From Alphaproteobacteria bacterium (GTDB taxonomy: Bacteria > Pseudomonadota > Alphaproteobacteria > Sphingomonadales > Sphingomonadaceae), in contig JAHJHL010000178.1 of assembly GCA_018823905.1 (NCBI GenBank), positions 1 through 38,498 of the forward strand: 38,498 nucleotides of DNA, read 5' to 3'. This document shows, one piece after another, positions 9,363 through 16,848 of the stretch. Position 1 is the stretch's first letter. Every line of letters starts with the position of its first letter. The notes beneath the pieces are model-generated. The model was given only the letters and a program-made list of their open reading frames with translations, did not search any database and was not told the origin of the DNA. Both the position numbers and the translations under genes were made by a program.

Positions 9363-9421
9363 CGGCCGGTCCGCAACCCGCGTGCCGCGGGTCCTCCTCT
9401 TCGTTTCGGTCCTTCGGATGC
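9363..9421 (+). promoter_or_regulatory. Shared leader element, copy 3 (before ArdC)
   Basis: CGGCCGGT..GCAA is followed by a hairpin (ACCCGCG 9376-9382 with CGCGGGT 9386-9392) and then TCCTCC at 9392-9397 with TCTTCGTTTCGGTCCTTCGG. This aligns with copies 1 and 2 with a few substitutions. It begins 122 bases before the ATG. After it, the CCGCCCACCCCGCC stretch and the CCGGGTG..GG..GGAAGGA sequence also match the ParB-like leader. Confidence 0.55.
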
Positions 9422-9513
9422 AGCCCGCCCGATGATGCGGGTCTGCCGGCTCCTTCCTGCCGCCCACCCCGCCCCCTTCCGGGCCGGGTGCGGTGGCTGG
9501 AAGGAGAAAGAAT

Positions 9514-10407
9514 ATGCGTGCCGAAAGGATCGAACGGGCGAGCCACTATTCGGAGGTCACGAACCGGATCATCGCGGAGCTTGAAGAAGGACGTCTGCCA
9601 TGGGTGCAGCCGTGGGACAGCGCGGCGTGCGGATGCACGATGCCGCAGAATGCAGGCACGGGCCGCAAATATAGCGGGATCAATGTGCTGATCCTGTGGG
9701 CCGAGGTCGTCGCTAAGGGTTACGCCTCGCAGCGCTGGCTGACCTACCGGCAGGCCGAGACGGCGGGCGGTAACGTCCGGCGCGGCGAGAAGGGCACGGT
9801 AATTTGCTATGCCGACCGCTTTACACCTAAGGCCGAAGCTGAGGCCGCGCGCGGCGAGGACCGCGAAGCGCGGCAGGTGGCTTTCCTGAAACGCTTTGTC
9901 GTCTTCAACATCGTCCAGTGCGAGGGATTACCCGAAGATTATATCGCCCCGATGGTCAGCCCCGATCCGGTACTTGCGATTGCCGAGGCTGATGCGCTGA
10001 TCGCCGCGACCGGCGCGCGGATCAAGATCGGCGGCGGCGAGGCCTTTTACAGCCCGGGCCATGATTTCGTGCAGGTGCCGCCGCAGGCGGCGTTTCATGA
10101 ACCGATCAATTGGTATCGCACCGCGCTCCACGAGCTTGGTCACTGGACCGGTCACGCGAGTCGGTTGGACCGCGACCAAAAGGGCGGGTTCGGATCGGGA
10201 GCTTATGCCAAGGAGGAACTTGTCGCCGAAATGGCGGCGGCATTTACCTGCGCGTCGCTTGGCATCGCGCCGACCGTGCGCCATTCGGATTATATCGCGT
10301 CGTGGCTGTCGGTACTGCGCGATGATGACAAGGCGATCTTTCGCGCTGCCAGTCAGGCGAGCAAGGCGAGCGATTTCCTGCTCGCCTTTGCTGGAGGCGA
10401 CCAATGA
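9514..10407 (+). CDS. ardC: ArdC-like antirestriction protein
   Basis: Protein of 297 residues. The N-terminal ArdC ssDNA-binding domain (about 8-135) has VTNRIIAELEEGRLPWVQPW and GRKYSGINVLIL. The C-terminal zincin domain has HELGHWTGH at 206-214 and a downstream EELVAEMAAAF that can supply the third metal ligand. ArdC proteins enter recipients during conjugation and protect incoming DNA from restriction. The ATG at 9514 follows GGAAGGAGAAAG; the GTG seven codons upstream would put the start before the ribosome site. Its last bases overlap the next gene (ATGA), so the two are translationally coupled. Confidence 0.92.
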   Translation: MRAERIERASHYSEVTNRIIAELEEGRLPWVQPWDSAACGCTMPQNAGTGRKYSGINVLILWAEVVAKGYASQRWLTYRQAETAGGNVRRGEKGTVICYADRFTPKAEAEAARGEDREARQVAFLKRFVVFNIVQCEGLPEDYIAPMVSPDPVLAIAEADALIAATGARIKIGGGEAFYSPGHDFVQVPPQAAFHEPINWYRTALHELGHWTGHASRLDRDQKGGFGSGAYAKEELVAEMAAAFTCASLGIAPTVRHSDYIASWLSVLRDDDKAIFRAASQASKASDFLLAFAGGDQ

Positions 10408-10652
10408 CCGCCCGCAAGTTACGCGAAGAGCGGCTGCGCCTTTGGCGCGCCGAGCGCGTCGTGGACCAGATGCACGGCATGGACCGCAAAGTGTTTCTCG
10501 CAATCCGCGTTGATGAGATGACCTATCCGCAGATTGCCGAGCGGTTCGACATCAGCGTCGGCGATGTCGAAGCGCATTTCGCGGCGAGCCTGCGCATCAT
10601 GATGCAAGCCATGGACGAGAAAGATCCATGGTGGTGGAAATTCTGGCCGTGA
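10404..10652 (+). CDS. Small sigma-70 region 4-like HTH protein
   Basis: Protein of 82 residues. DRKVFLAIRVDEMTYPQIAE followed by RFDISVGDVEAHFAASL resembles the helix-turn-helix of sigma factor region 4. No region 2 is present, so it cannot be a complete sigma factor. It ends in the unusual WWWKFWP. It overlaps the ArdC stop by four bases and is probably co-transcribed with it. It may modulate promoter choice of the element, but that is inference. Confidence 0.7.
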   Translation: MTARKLREERLRLWRAERVVDQMHGMDRKVFLAIRVDEMTYPQIAERFDISVGDVEAHFAASLRIMMQAMDEKDPWWWKFWP

Positions 10653-10660
10653 TCGCGGAC

Positions 10661-10694
10661 CATCGACCGGATGACGCTTGCCATCCGGTCGATG
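10661..10694. repeat. 13-bp perfect hairpin before MNT-HEPN
   Basis: CATCGACCGGATG (10661-10673) pairs perfectly with CATCCGGTCGATG (10682-10694) around eight bases. It sits nine bases after the sigma-like gene and 19 before the next ATG. There is no T run, so attenuation, mRNA processing or a single-strand structure is more likely than termination. Confidence 0.65.
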
Positions 10695-10713
10695 CAATTA
10701 CAGGGTGAAGACA

Positions 10714-11643
10714 ATGCGCACCGACCTCGATCATCTTCCCGCCAACAAGCAGCGCGAGCTTGAGCGCGTGAAGCAGATTATCTTCGAAGAATTTGCCGAC
10801 AGCGTCGCACTGGCGACGATGAACTGGAAGAAGAAGGGCCGGATCGACAAGATCATCCTTTACGGCAGCTATGCGCGCGGCGGCTGGGTCGATGAGCCGC
10901 ACACCGCCAAGGGCTATCGATCCGACTTCGATCTGCTGATCATTGTCAGCGACAAGCGCCTCACCGACAAGGTCGATTACTGGCTCAAGGTCGAGGATCG
11001 CCTCAACCGCGAGCTTGCGATCGACAAGACACTACACACGCCGGTCAATTTCATCGTCCACACCATGCAGGAAGTGAACGACGGCCTCGCACACGGGCGC
11101 TATTTCTTCATGGATGTCGCGAAAGACGGCATCGCCCTCTACGAGTTTGACGACAAGGAATTGCACAAGCCGAAGCCCAAGACACCGCAGCAGGCGCTCG
11201 CCATGGCGCAGGAGTATTTTGAAGAGTGGATTCCCCTCGCTGCAAGTGCGCAGAAAGGGTTTCATTTCTTCATATCGCAAAACGAACTTCGGGACGCAGC
11301 GTTCATTCTACATCAGGCCACTGAACGCCTTTACCACTGCGTGTTATTGGTTTGCACCTTCTACACCCCGCACGTCCACAATCTCGGATTTCTGCGCACG
11401 CAAGCAGAGCGTATCGACATGCGGCTCGTGGATGCCTGGCCGCGCGAACTGAAAGCGGATCGCAAGCACTTCGAGAAGCTCAAGGAAGCTTATGTGAAGG
11501 CGCGCTATTCAAAACATTATCGGATCAGTGAAGAGGAATTGCGCTGGCTTGGCGAGCGCGTCGAAGAACTCGGCCGCGCCGTGCACGCAATCTGTTCGGA
11601 GCGGATCGCCCAGCTGGAATCTGCTGCGCAGCCTAGCCGCTGA
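10714..11643 (+). CDS. Single-chain MNT nucleotidyltransferase-HEPN protein
   Basis: Protein of 309 residues. The N-terminal minimal nucleotidyltransferase domain has GSYARGG at 51-57 and SDFDLLI at 70-76, the two strands of the active site. The C-terminal HEPN domain (about 165-300) ends with ARYSKHY at 263-269, as in HEPN domains fused to nucleotidyltransferases; the canonical RX4HXY of HepT toxins is not exact here. Separate MNT and HEPN proteins form toxin-antitoxin pairs in which MNT adenylylates HEPN. In one chain, either a self-controlled toxin or a nucleotidyl-transfer enzyme is possible. The start follows AGGGTGAAG; the ATG 12 codons upstream lies inside a hairpin. Confidence 0.85.
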   Translation: MRTDLDHLPANKQRELERVKQIIFEEFADSVALATMNWKKKGRIDKIILYGSYARGGWVDEPHTAKGYRSDFDLLIIVSDKRLTDKVDYWLKVEDRLNRELAIDKTLHTPVNFIVHTMQEVNDGLAHGRYFFMDVAKDGIALYEFDDKELHKPKPKTPQQALAMAQEYFEEWIPLAASAQKGFHFFISQNELRDAAFILHQATERLYHCVLLVCTFYTPHVHNLGFLRTQAERIDMRLVDAWPRELKADRKHFEKLKEAYVKARYSKHYRISEEELRWLGERVEELGRAVHAICSERIAQLESAAQPSR

Positions 11644-11646
11644 TCC

Positions 11647-11766
11647 ATGCCCCGGCGCATGACCATCGCCGGTCAAATCGAGGCGCTGATTCAGCGCCTC
11701 GAAGGCGTGGCGATCTGTGACGATTGTGTCACCGACCGCCTCAATTCGACGTCGCATCAGCGCTAA
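11647..11766 (+). CDS. Short protein, probably a truncated family member
   Basis: Thirty-nine residues: starts MPRRMTIAGQIEALIQRLEG, then VAICDDCVTDRLN and ends STSHQR. It starts four bases after the MNT-HEPN stop. From memory, it resembles the N-terminal half of small plasmid-borne alphaproteobacterial proteins with a CDDC motif, a short HTH-like segment and a C-terminal CxxC half; that last half is missing. Its last 26 bases overlap the end of the convergent traD, which may explain the truncation. It may be a remnant. Confidence 0.4.
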   Translation: MPRRMTIAGQIEALIQRLEGVAICDDCVTDRLNSTSHQR

Positions 11767-12028
11767 GGCTGCTGCCAAACGCGCGCCGCCCCCGGCGGCG
11801 CCATAACGTCAGTTGCTGCTCGCGGCCTTCGCCGCGCAGCGTCGCGGCGGCTTCGACCAGCAGGCCGAGAATGACCGCGCGATCATCGCCGGTCAGCTCG
11901 ATCAGATCGGCCTTGGCTATCAGCCCACCCAGCTCGATCAGCTGGCGCGTCCGCTCGCGGCGCTTCACCTGCCACGCCCGCGTGTCATGCCGCGCCCGTT
12001 TCGCCTGAAGGCGATTGCGGGCCTGCAC
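11741..12028 (-). CDS. traD: Conjugal transfer protein TraD (Ti-type, small)
   Basis: The conserved part, WQVKRRERTRQLIELGG then LIAKADLIELTGDDRAVILG, matches the small TraD proteins found with TraC beside MOBQ TraA genes in Ti-like systems. They are accessory to DNA processing at oriT; this is not the VirD4-type coupling protein. The start is unclear. GTG at 12028 (95 residues) covers the whole conserved part but overlaps traC; GTG at 11968 (75 residues) would lose WQ; a much longer frame opens at 12139. It follows traC in the same operon. Confidence 0.7.
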   Translation of the reverse strand: MQARNRLQAKRARHDTRAWQVKRRERTRQLIELGGLIAKADLIELTGDDRAVILGLLVEAAATLRGEGREQQLTLWRRRGRRAFGSSLSADATSN

Positions 12029-12308
12029 CGACCGTCGATGTGCCGCCCGCGTTGCGGCGAGCGCTTTGGCGAGTACCGGTGCTGCTCCCGCGAAAGAACG
12101 CAGCGCCGCTTTTGCGCCACGCCTCCTTTCGCACCGCATCGCCGCCGACTGCTTCGATCAATGCGCCCGCAAGCTGCTCGATTGACAGCGCATCGGCGCC
12201 CGTCGCGGTGACCAGCTCGCCGAGCTGACTTTGCTTCTTCGTCTTGAGCGCCTTTGCCTTGTCGGTGAGCGCCTGGAGTTCGGCGTCAAAATCGCGGGGT
12301 TTACGCAT
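11985..12308 (-). CDS. traC: Conjugal transfer protein TraC (Ti-type)
   Basis: Protein of 107 residues, charged and helical: MRKPRDFDAELQALTDKAKA, then KKQSQLGELVTATGADALSIEQLAGALIEA. This matches TraC of MOBQ conjugation modules, an oriT accessory or relaxosome protein. The ATG at 12308 has GGAAGG eight bases upstream on the minus strand. It is divergent from traA, with oriT in between, the same arrangement as on Ti plasmids. It overlaps traD downstream. Confidence 0.85.
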   Translation of the reverse strand: MRKPRDFDAELQALTDKAKALKTKKQSQLGELVTATGADALSIEQLAGALIEAVGGDAVRKEAWRKSGAAFFRGSSTGTRQSARRNAGGTSTVGAGPQSPSGETGAA

Positions 12309-12420
12309 CGTCTGTCCTTCCGTTTGATGGGGTAGGACGAACCAGCTATGCCGAGTCTCATCGCCGTTCAAGCAGCTGAAATCTCTTGCGACTTTGTGAT
12401 CCCGAGCGCGATGAAATCGT

Positions 12421-12451
12421 GTGAGGGCGCGCTTATACGTCGTGCCGACGT
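12421..12451 (-). other. oriT: Origin of transfer (nic region) of MOBQ type
   Basis: Read on the minus strand, an inverted repeat ACGTCG-GCA-CGACGT (12451-12437) is followed directly by ATAAGCGCGCCCTCAC. This matches the RSF1010 layout, where an inverted repeat is followed by TAA-nn-GCG and CCCTC, and the Ti oriT core, which on the other strand reads GGGCGC..TTATACGTCG. By analogy the nick would fall between complement positions 12428 and 12427. It lies in the traC-traA intergenic region, as expected. The exact nick is inferred. Confidence 0.78.
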
Positions 12452-12480
12452 GCTCGTTTTGCTGTAAATGGTACGCCCTC

Positions 12481-15399
12481 ATGGCGATCTACCATTTCTC
12501 CGCAAAAGTGATTTCGCGCGCGGTCGGCAGCAGCGCGGTGGCTGCTGCGGCCTATCGTTCGGCCGACCGCCTGCACGATGAGCGGCTCGGTCGCAGCCAT
12601 GATTTCTCGAACAAGGCGGGTGTCGTCCACAGCGAAGTGCTGCTCCCCGATGGCGCGCCGGATGAATGGCGCGACCGCGAACAGCTCTGGAATGACGTCG
12701 AAGCTGCGGAGATCCGCAAGGACGCCCAGCTCGCCCGCGAGATCGAGTTCGCGATCCCGCGCGAGATGACCCAGGAACAGGGCATCGAGCTGGCCCGTGA
12801 TTTCGTCCGAACTGAGTTTGTCGAGCGTGGCATGGTCGCTGATTTGAACGTGCATTGGGATATCGGTGCCGACGGCCTCGCGCGCCCGCATGCCCATGTC
12901 ATGCTGACAATGCGCGAGATCAGGATTGGCGAAGACGGATCCGCCGAGTTCGGCGCGAAAGTGCGCGACTGGAACCGCACCGAGCTGCTGACCCATTGGC
13001 GCGAAGCCTGGGCCGATCATGTGAACGAGCGCCTCGCGTCGCTGGATATCGAGGCGCGCATCGATCATCGCAGTCTTGCAGCGCAGGGCATCGATCTCGA
13101 ACCGCAGCACAAGATCGGCCCGGCGGCATCGCGAATGGTCGAGCAGGGGCTCGAAGTCGATCGCGCCGAGGAGCATCTCGATATCGCGCGGCGGAACGGC
13201 GAGAAAATCCTCGCCAACCCGTCGATCGCTCTCGACACCATCACCCATAACCAGGCCACCTTCACCAACCGCGACCTCGCGATGTTCGTGCACCGGCATA
13301 GTGCCGACACCATCCAGTTCGATGCAGTGATGGGCGCCGTGAAGGCGTCGCCCGATCTGATCACGCTTCGTAAGGATGGGCGCGGCGAGGATCGGTTCAC
13401 GTCGCGCGCTATGATCGAGACCGAGCAGCGGCTCGAACGCGCGACTGCGACACTCGACGCGCGCCGCAATCATGGCGTTGCCGATCGTCATCGCGAGCTT
13501 GCCTTGGAGCGTGCTAGCGGCCGCGGTCTCGACTTATCGACCGAGCAGCGCGGCGCTCTCGAGCATGTCATATCGGCGCGCGGTGTCAGCAATGTCATCG
13601 GTTACGCTGGAACGGGTAAAAGCGCGATGCTCGGCGTGGCGCGCGAGGCTTGGGAGGCGGCGGGCTATCAGGTGCAGGGCGCCGCGCTGTCGGGGATTGC
13701 CGCCGAGGGCTTGGAACATGGGTCCGGCATCGGCTCGCGGACCTTGGCGAGCCTCGAACATCAATGGGCAAATGACCGCGAACTCCTTTCGGATAAACAC
13801 ATCCTCGTTATCGACGAGGCGGGGATGATCGGGACGCGTCAGCTTGAGCGCGTTGTGACCGAGGCGGAGAAGCAGGGCGCCAAGGTTGTGCTGGTCGGCG
13901 ATCCCGAGCAGTTGCAGGCGATCGAGGCCGGCGCCGCGTTCCGCGCCGCCGCCGAACGCCACGGCGCCGTCGAGATCAGCGCGATCCGCCGCCAGCATGA
14001 GGAATGGCAGCGCGATGCGACGTGCGAGCTCGCCACGGGACGGACCGGGGAGGCAATCGGTCGTTATGCCGATGCTGGGCATGCGCACGCCGCCGATACC
14101 CGCGAGGCTGCGCGCACCGAACTTGTCGATGCGTGGGATCGCGATCGGCAACGTCATCCCGATGCGAGCCGGATCATTCTTACCCACACCAATGACGAAG
14201 TGCGCCAGCTCAATGAGGATGCCCGTGACCGGCTGCGCGCGGGCGGGACTCTTGGCGAGGATGTCGCGATAAAGGTCGAGCGTGGGGATCGCAGCTTCGC
14301 GGACGGCGATCGTGTCATGTTCCTCAGGAACGAGCGCGACATGGGCGTGAAGAACGGCTCGCTCGGCACCGTCCAGAATGTCGATCGAACGCGCATGGCG
14401 GTTATGCTCGATGATGGGCGCAGCGTTGCCTTCGACCTCAAGGATTACGCCCATATCGATCATGGCTATGCCGCGACGATCCACAAGGCCCAGGGCATGA
14501 CGGTGGACCGGGTGCAGGTGCTCGCTACGCCGGGTATGGACCGCCACGGAGCCTATGTTGCGATGACGCGCCACCGTGAGTCCGTCGATCTCCATTATGG
14601 CCGCGATGATTTTCGCGACCAGTCCAAACTGGTTCGCACGCTCAGCCGCGAGCGCGGTAAGGATATGGCGAGCGATTACCGCGTGCGTGCGCTGGAACCG
14701 GCAAAAGCCGCCGAGCCGAAGCGCAGCATGTTCGCGGGCCTGAAGCTCAGACCTACTGTTTCTGCCGCATCCCTCGGCAAAGCGGCTCCCCAGAAGCAGC
14801 AGCCCGAACGCACCCGCAATATCCGCGTCAGTGCGCGCGCGCTGAGTCCGGCGGCCGATCGCAGCGCACTCGACAAGGCGGTCGAGCGCTATGCCCGCGC
14901 GCAACGCGAGATCGACGGCATGCACGCCAAGGGGCTGTCGCCGGTCATCCACCAGCAGAAAAGTCTCAATGCCGCGGCGCGCGACATCGATGCTCTCCGT
15001 AGCGATGGCGCAAAGGATTTTGCCACGGCGCTGCGCAATGATCCGTCGCTCACCGCTGAGGCGGCGAGCGGCCGCACGCAGCGTGCTATGGAAGCGATGC
15101 GCACCGAAACCAAACTGCGCATCGACGCACCGGCCCGGGCTGATCGCTTCGTTGCCGAGTGGCAGGCGAGTGCGAAGCAGCTTAGGGAGCATAAGGCCAA
15201 CTATGATGATGCCGGCGCCAAGCGGGTCGGAGCCCACCTTAACGACATGGCAAAGAGCCTGCACCGCGACCCGCAACTCGAGTCGCTGCTCCGCAACCGT
15301 ACCCACGAGCTAGGCCTGAAATCGCTTGAGAAACATTCGGTGTCTCAGGCGCTCCAGGATTATCTCCGCCCCTCGCGATCCCTCGGAATGGGGCTTTAG
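12481..15399 (+). CDS. traA: TraA relaxase-helicase (MOBQ)
   Basis: Protein of 972 residues that nicks oriT and unwinds the transferred strand. The N-terminal MobA/MobL domain starts MAIYHFSAK, with the likely catalytic Tyr25 in AAYRSA, the same position as in RSF1010 MobA, and metal-binding histidines in NVHWD and RPHAHVML (124-142). The helicase part has Walker A GYAGTGKS (374-381), Walker B VIDEAGM (443-449), GDPEQLQ (473-479), ATIHKAQGMTVDR and YVAMTRHRE. The tail after about 730 is Arg/Ala-rich and helical. The start at 12481 matches the conserved family N-terminus. It faces traC across oriT and is followed ten bases later by a DUF6118 gene. Confidence 0.95.
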   Translation: MAIYHFSAKVISRAVGSSAVAAAAYRSADRLHDERLGRSHDFSNKAGVVHSEVLLPDGAPDEWRDREQLWNDVEAAEIRKDAQLAREIEFAIPREMTQEQGIELARDFVRTEFVERGMVADLNVHWDIGADGLARPHAHVMLTMREIRIGEDGSAEFGAKVRDWNRTELLTHWREAWADHVNERLASLDIEARIDHRSLAAQGIDLEPQHKIGPAASRMVEQGLEVDRAEEHLDIARRNGEKILANPSIALDTITHNQATFTNRDLAMFVHRHSADTIQFDAVMGAVKASPDLITLRKDGRGEDRFTSRAMIETEQRLERATATLDARRNHGVADRHRELALERASGRGLDLSTEQRGALEHVISARGVSNVIGYAGTGKSAMLGVAREAWEAAGYQVQGAALSGIAAEGLEHGSGIGSRTLASLEHQWANDRELLSDKHILVIDEAGMIGTRQLERVVTEAEKQGAKVVLVGDPEQLQAIEAGAAFRAAAERHGAVEISAIRRQHEEWQRDATCELATGRTGEAIGRYADAGHAHAADTREAARTELVDAWDRDRQRHPDASRIILTHTNDEVRQLNEDARDRLRAGGTLGEDVAIKVERGDRSFADGDRVMFLRNERDMGVKNGSLGTVQNVDRTRMAVMLDDGRSVAFDLKDYAHIDHGYAATIHKAQGMTVDRVQVLATPGMDRHGAYVAMTRHRESVDLHYGRDDFRDQSKLVRTLSRERGKDMASDYRVRALEPAKAAEPKRSMFAGLKLRPTVSAASLGKAAPQKQQPERTRNIRVSARALSPAADRSALDKAVERYARAQREIDGMHAKGLSPVIHQQKSLNAAARDIDALRSDGAKDFATALRNDPSLTAEAASGRTQRAMEAMRTETKLRIDAPARADRFVAEWQASAKQLREHKANYDDAGAKRVGAHLNDMAKSLHRDPQLESLLRNRTHELGLKSLEKHSVSQALQDYLRPSRSLGMGL

Positions 15400-15408
15400 G
15401 ATGCGGCG

Positions 15409-16137
15409 ATGCAGAACATAGACCCCGAGAATATTGGCCCCGACGAAATCGCCGCCGAAGATATCGCCCTCGACCAGGCCTTTGATCGCATGTCCGGCAA
15501 AATGTTGACGCTTGCCGCTGCTGTCGATCAGTTCGGCTTGCGTCTGAACGATCTGGCCGGGCGGGATTACAGCGACGATCTCGCGAAGATCGATCAGAAC
15601 TGGGAGAAGGCGCGGGATGCCTTCAAGCGGTTGGCCGAACGCCCTGCGCTGGCGCTCACGCCAGAGGTCATGGGCGAGCAGATGAGGCTGGCGGGCGCGC
15701 GCGCCCGCGAGACCGAGCAGCAAGCCTTGCGCGACGCGCGTTCGCGTCTCGATGAGGCAGTGAAATCGATCACGCTCGTCGTCGCTTCGGCACGGACGCA
15801 GGAGCAGCAGAACTTCTGGATCGCGGTCACCGCAGGCGTTGCCGCAATCCTCGCATTCATGGCCGGCTGCACTGTCCCGTCCGCAGTCGATCGGGCCGTG
15901 CCCGCAGACTGGCATTGGCCGGAGAAGCGCGCGTCCAGTCTGCTATCGCAAGATATGTGGGGCGCCGGTGTTCGGTTGATGCAGTCAGCCGATCTCGACC
16001 GCTGGAACGAGCTTGTTCGCGCTTCACGCGTGTACAGCAAGAACGCGAAGGCGATCGCCGCGTGCCAGGCAAAGGCACCGCGCCGCAAGAAGACGATGAG
16101 GTGCACGATCGAAATCCCTGCATCGACAGGAAGCTAG
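15409..16137 (+). CDS. DUF6118 family membrane protein
   Basis: Protein of 242 residues with an acidic N-terminus, a helical middle likely to form coiled coil (about 60-140), and one membrane segment (FWIAVTAGVAAILAFMAGC, about 145-163). After it, WGAGVRLMQSADLDRWNEL and a basic C-terminus follow. This layout matches DUF6118 proteins encoded directly after TraA in sphingomonad mobile elements. Function is unknown. It starts nine bases after the traA stop and is probably co-transcribed. It is the last recognisable gene of the mobile module. Confidence 0.8.
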   Translation: MQNIDPENIGPDEIAAEDIALDQAFDRMSGKMLTLAAAVDQFGLRLNDLAGRDYSDDLAKIDQNWEKARDAFKRLAERPALALTPEVMGEQMRLAGARARETEQQALRDARSRLDEAVKSITLVVASARTQEQQNFWIAVTAGVAAILAFMAGCTVPSAVDRAVPADWHWPEKRASSLLSQDMWGAGVRLMQSADLDRWNELVRASRVYSKNAKAIAACQAKAPRRKKTMRCTIEIPASTGS

Positions 16138-16623
16138 GGGATGGCCCTTTTCGCCCAAACCCGCTCATGGCGCGTTGTTCGGGAACGACTTGAAGGCGGC
16201 GTCTGACAGCATGAAATGGCAGCGCTCGGACGACTTCCGTCGTCGACGCGGAACATCTCGTTCACGCCGAGAGGGTCGGCGGTCGAACGATTGTCGTATC
16301 GGCGTAGCAGACTTCCGGTCGGCGCCGGTCAAATGACTTGTGCCAAAAAGTGAGGGTCTAAGGTTAGCCCCGCTGCGCGAGGTCGCGAGCGCAGCGGAGC
16401 TGCGTTTTCGTAAGCTCTATGCGTGGATAATTGGTAAAAACGCTATGCCCGGCACTGAGATATTTGAGTGGGCTCCCTGCCTGGCAAACCGGACCCTGAG
16501 GGCAGGAGATGGTTTTTTTGTGCGCCCCGTTCGATACGCTTTGCGCTCACGCAAAGGACCACAAGGGCATGCGGATGGAGCCGCTTTAGGTTTTTAGTGA
16601 GGTAACCATGATAGTCGAGGCGG
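16138..16623. other. Non-coding stretch at the right edge of the mobile module
   Basis: No convincing gene. It contains a short hairpin GACGAC/GTCGTC near 16237-16252, an 8-bp palindrome CGCTGCGC/GCGCAGCG near 16370-16396, and a terminator-like structure at 16473-16519. Two copies of GCGGATGGAGCCG lie at 16571-16583 and 16620-16632. The right end of the element is probably here or soon after, but no attachment repeat is visible. Confidence 0.4.
16473..16519 (+). terminator. Terminator-like hairpin with seven Ts
   Basis: CTCC/TGCC (16473-16481, one bulged base) pairs with GGCAGGAG (16501-16508). A run of seven Ts follows at 16513-16519. It has no obvious gene immediately upstream. Confidence 0.4.
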
Positions 16624-16848
16624 ATGGAGCCGATCCGCGATGCCATATATTATCAGCAGCTGGCCCGTGTCGCGCGCGCGAAAGCGAGCCGCTGCGGCGA
16701 TCCGTATCTGGCCCTTCGTCTGCGGGAAGCCGCCATACGCCATGATCGCATGGCACGGACGCTTCGCCGCGCCGAACAAGACCAGAATCCCGACCGCCGA
16801 CGCCTTCGCTTGCTCGATAGGGTCGCAGCTTGGCTGAGTGGCAATTGA
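16624..16848 (+). CDS. Small hypothetical protein
   Basis: Seventy-four residues, charged and helical: MEPIRDAIYYQQLARVARAK, then LALRLREAAIRHDRMARTLRRAEQ. Its amphipathic helical pattern looks more protein-like than its alternative frames. GAGGCGG just before the ATG could serve as ribosome site, and that sequence is also part of a repeated 13-mer. I do not recognise a family. It could be a chance frame. Confidence 0.4.
   Translation: MEPIRDAIYYQQLARVARAKASRCGDPYLALRLREAAIRHDRMARTLRRAEQDQNPDRRRLRLLDRVAAWLSGN

Noticed and set aside
13534-15306. 590-codon minus-strand frame inside traA
   Set aside because: It is antisense to the helicase motifs of traA and has no family signature or ribosome site.
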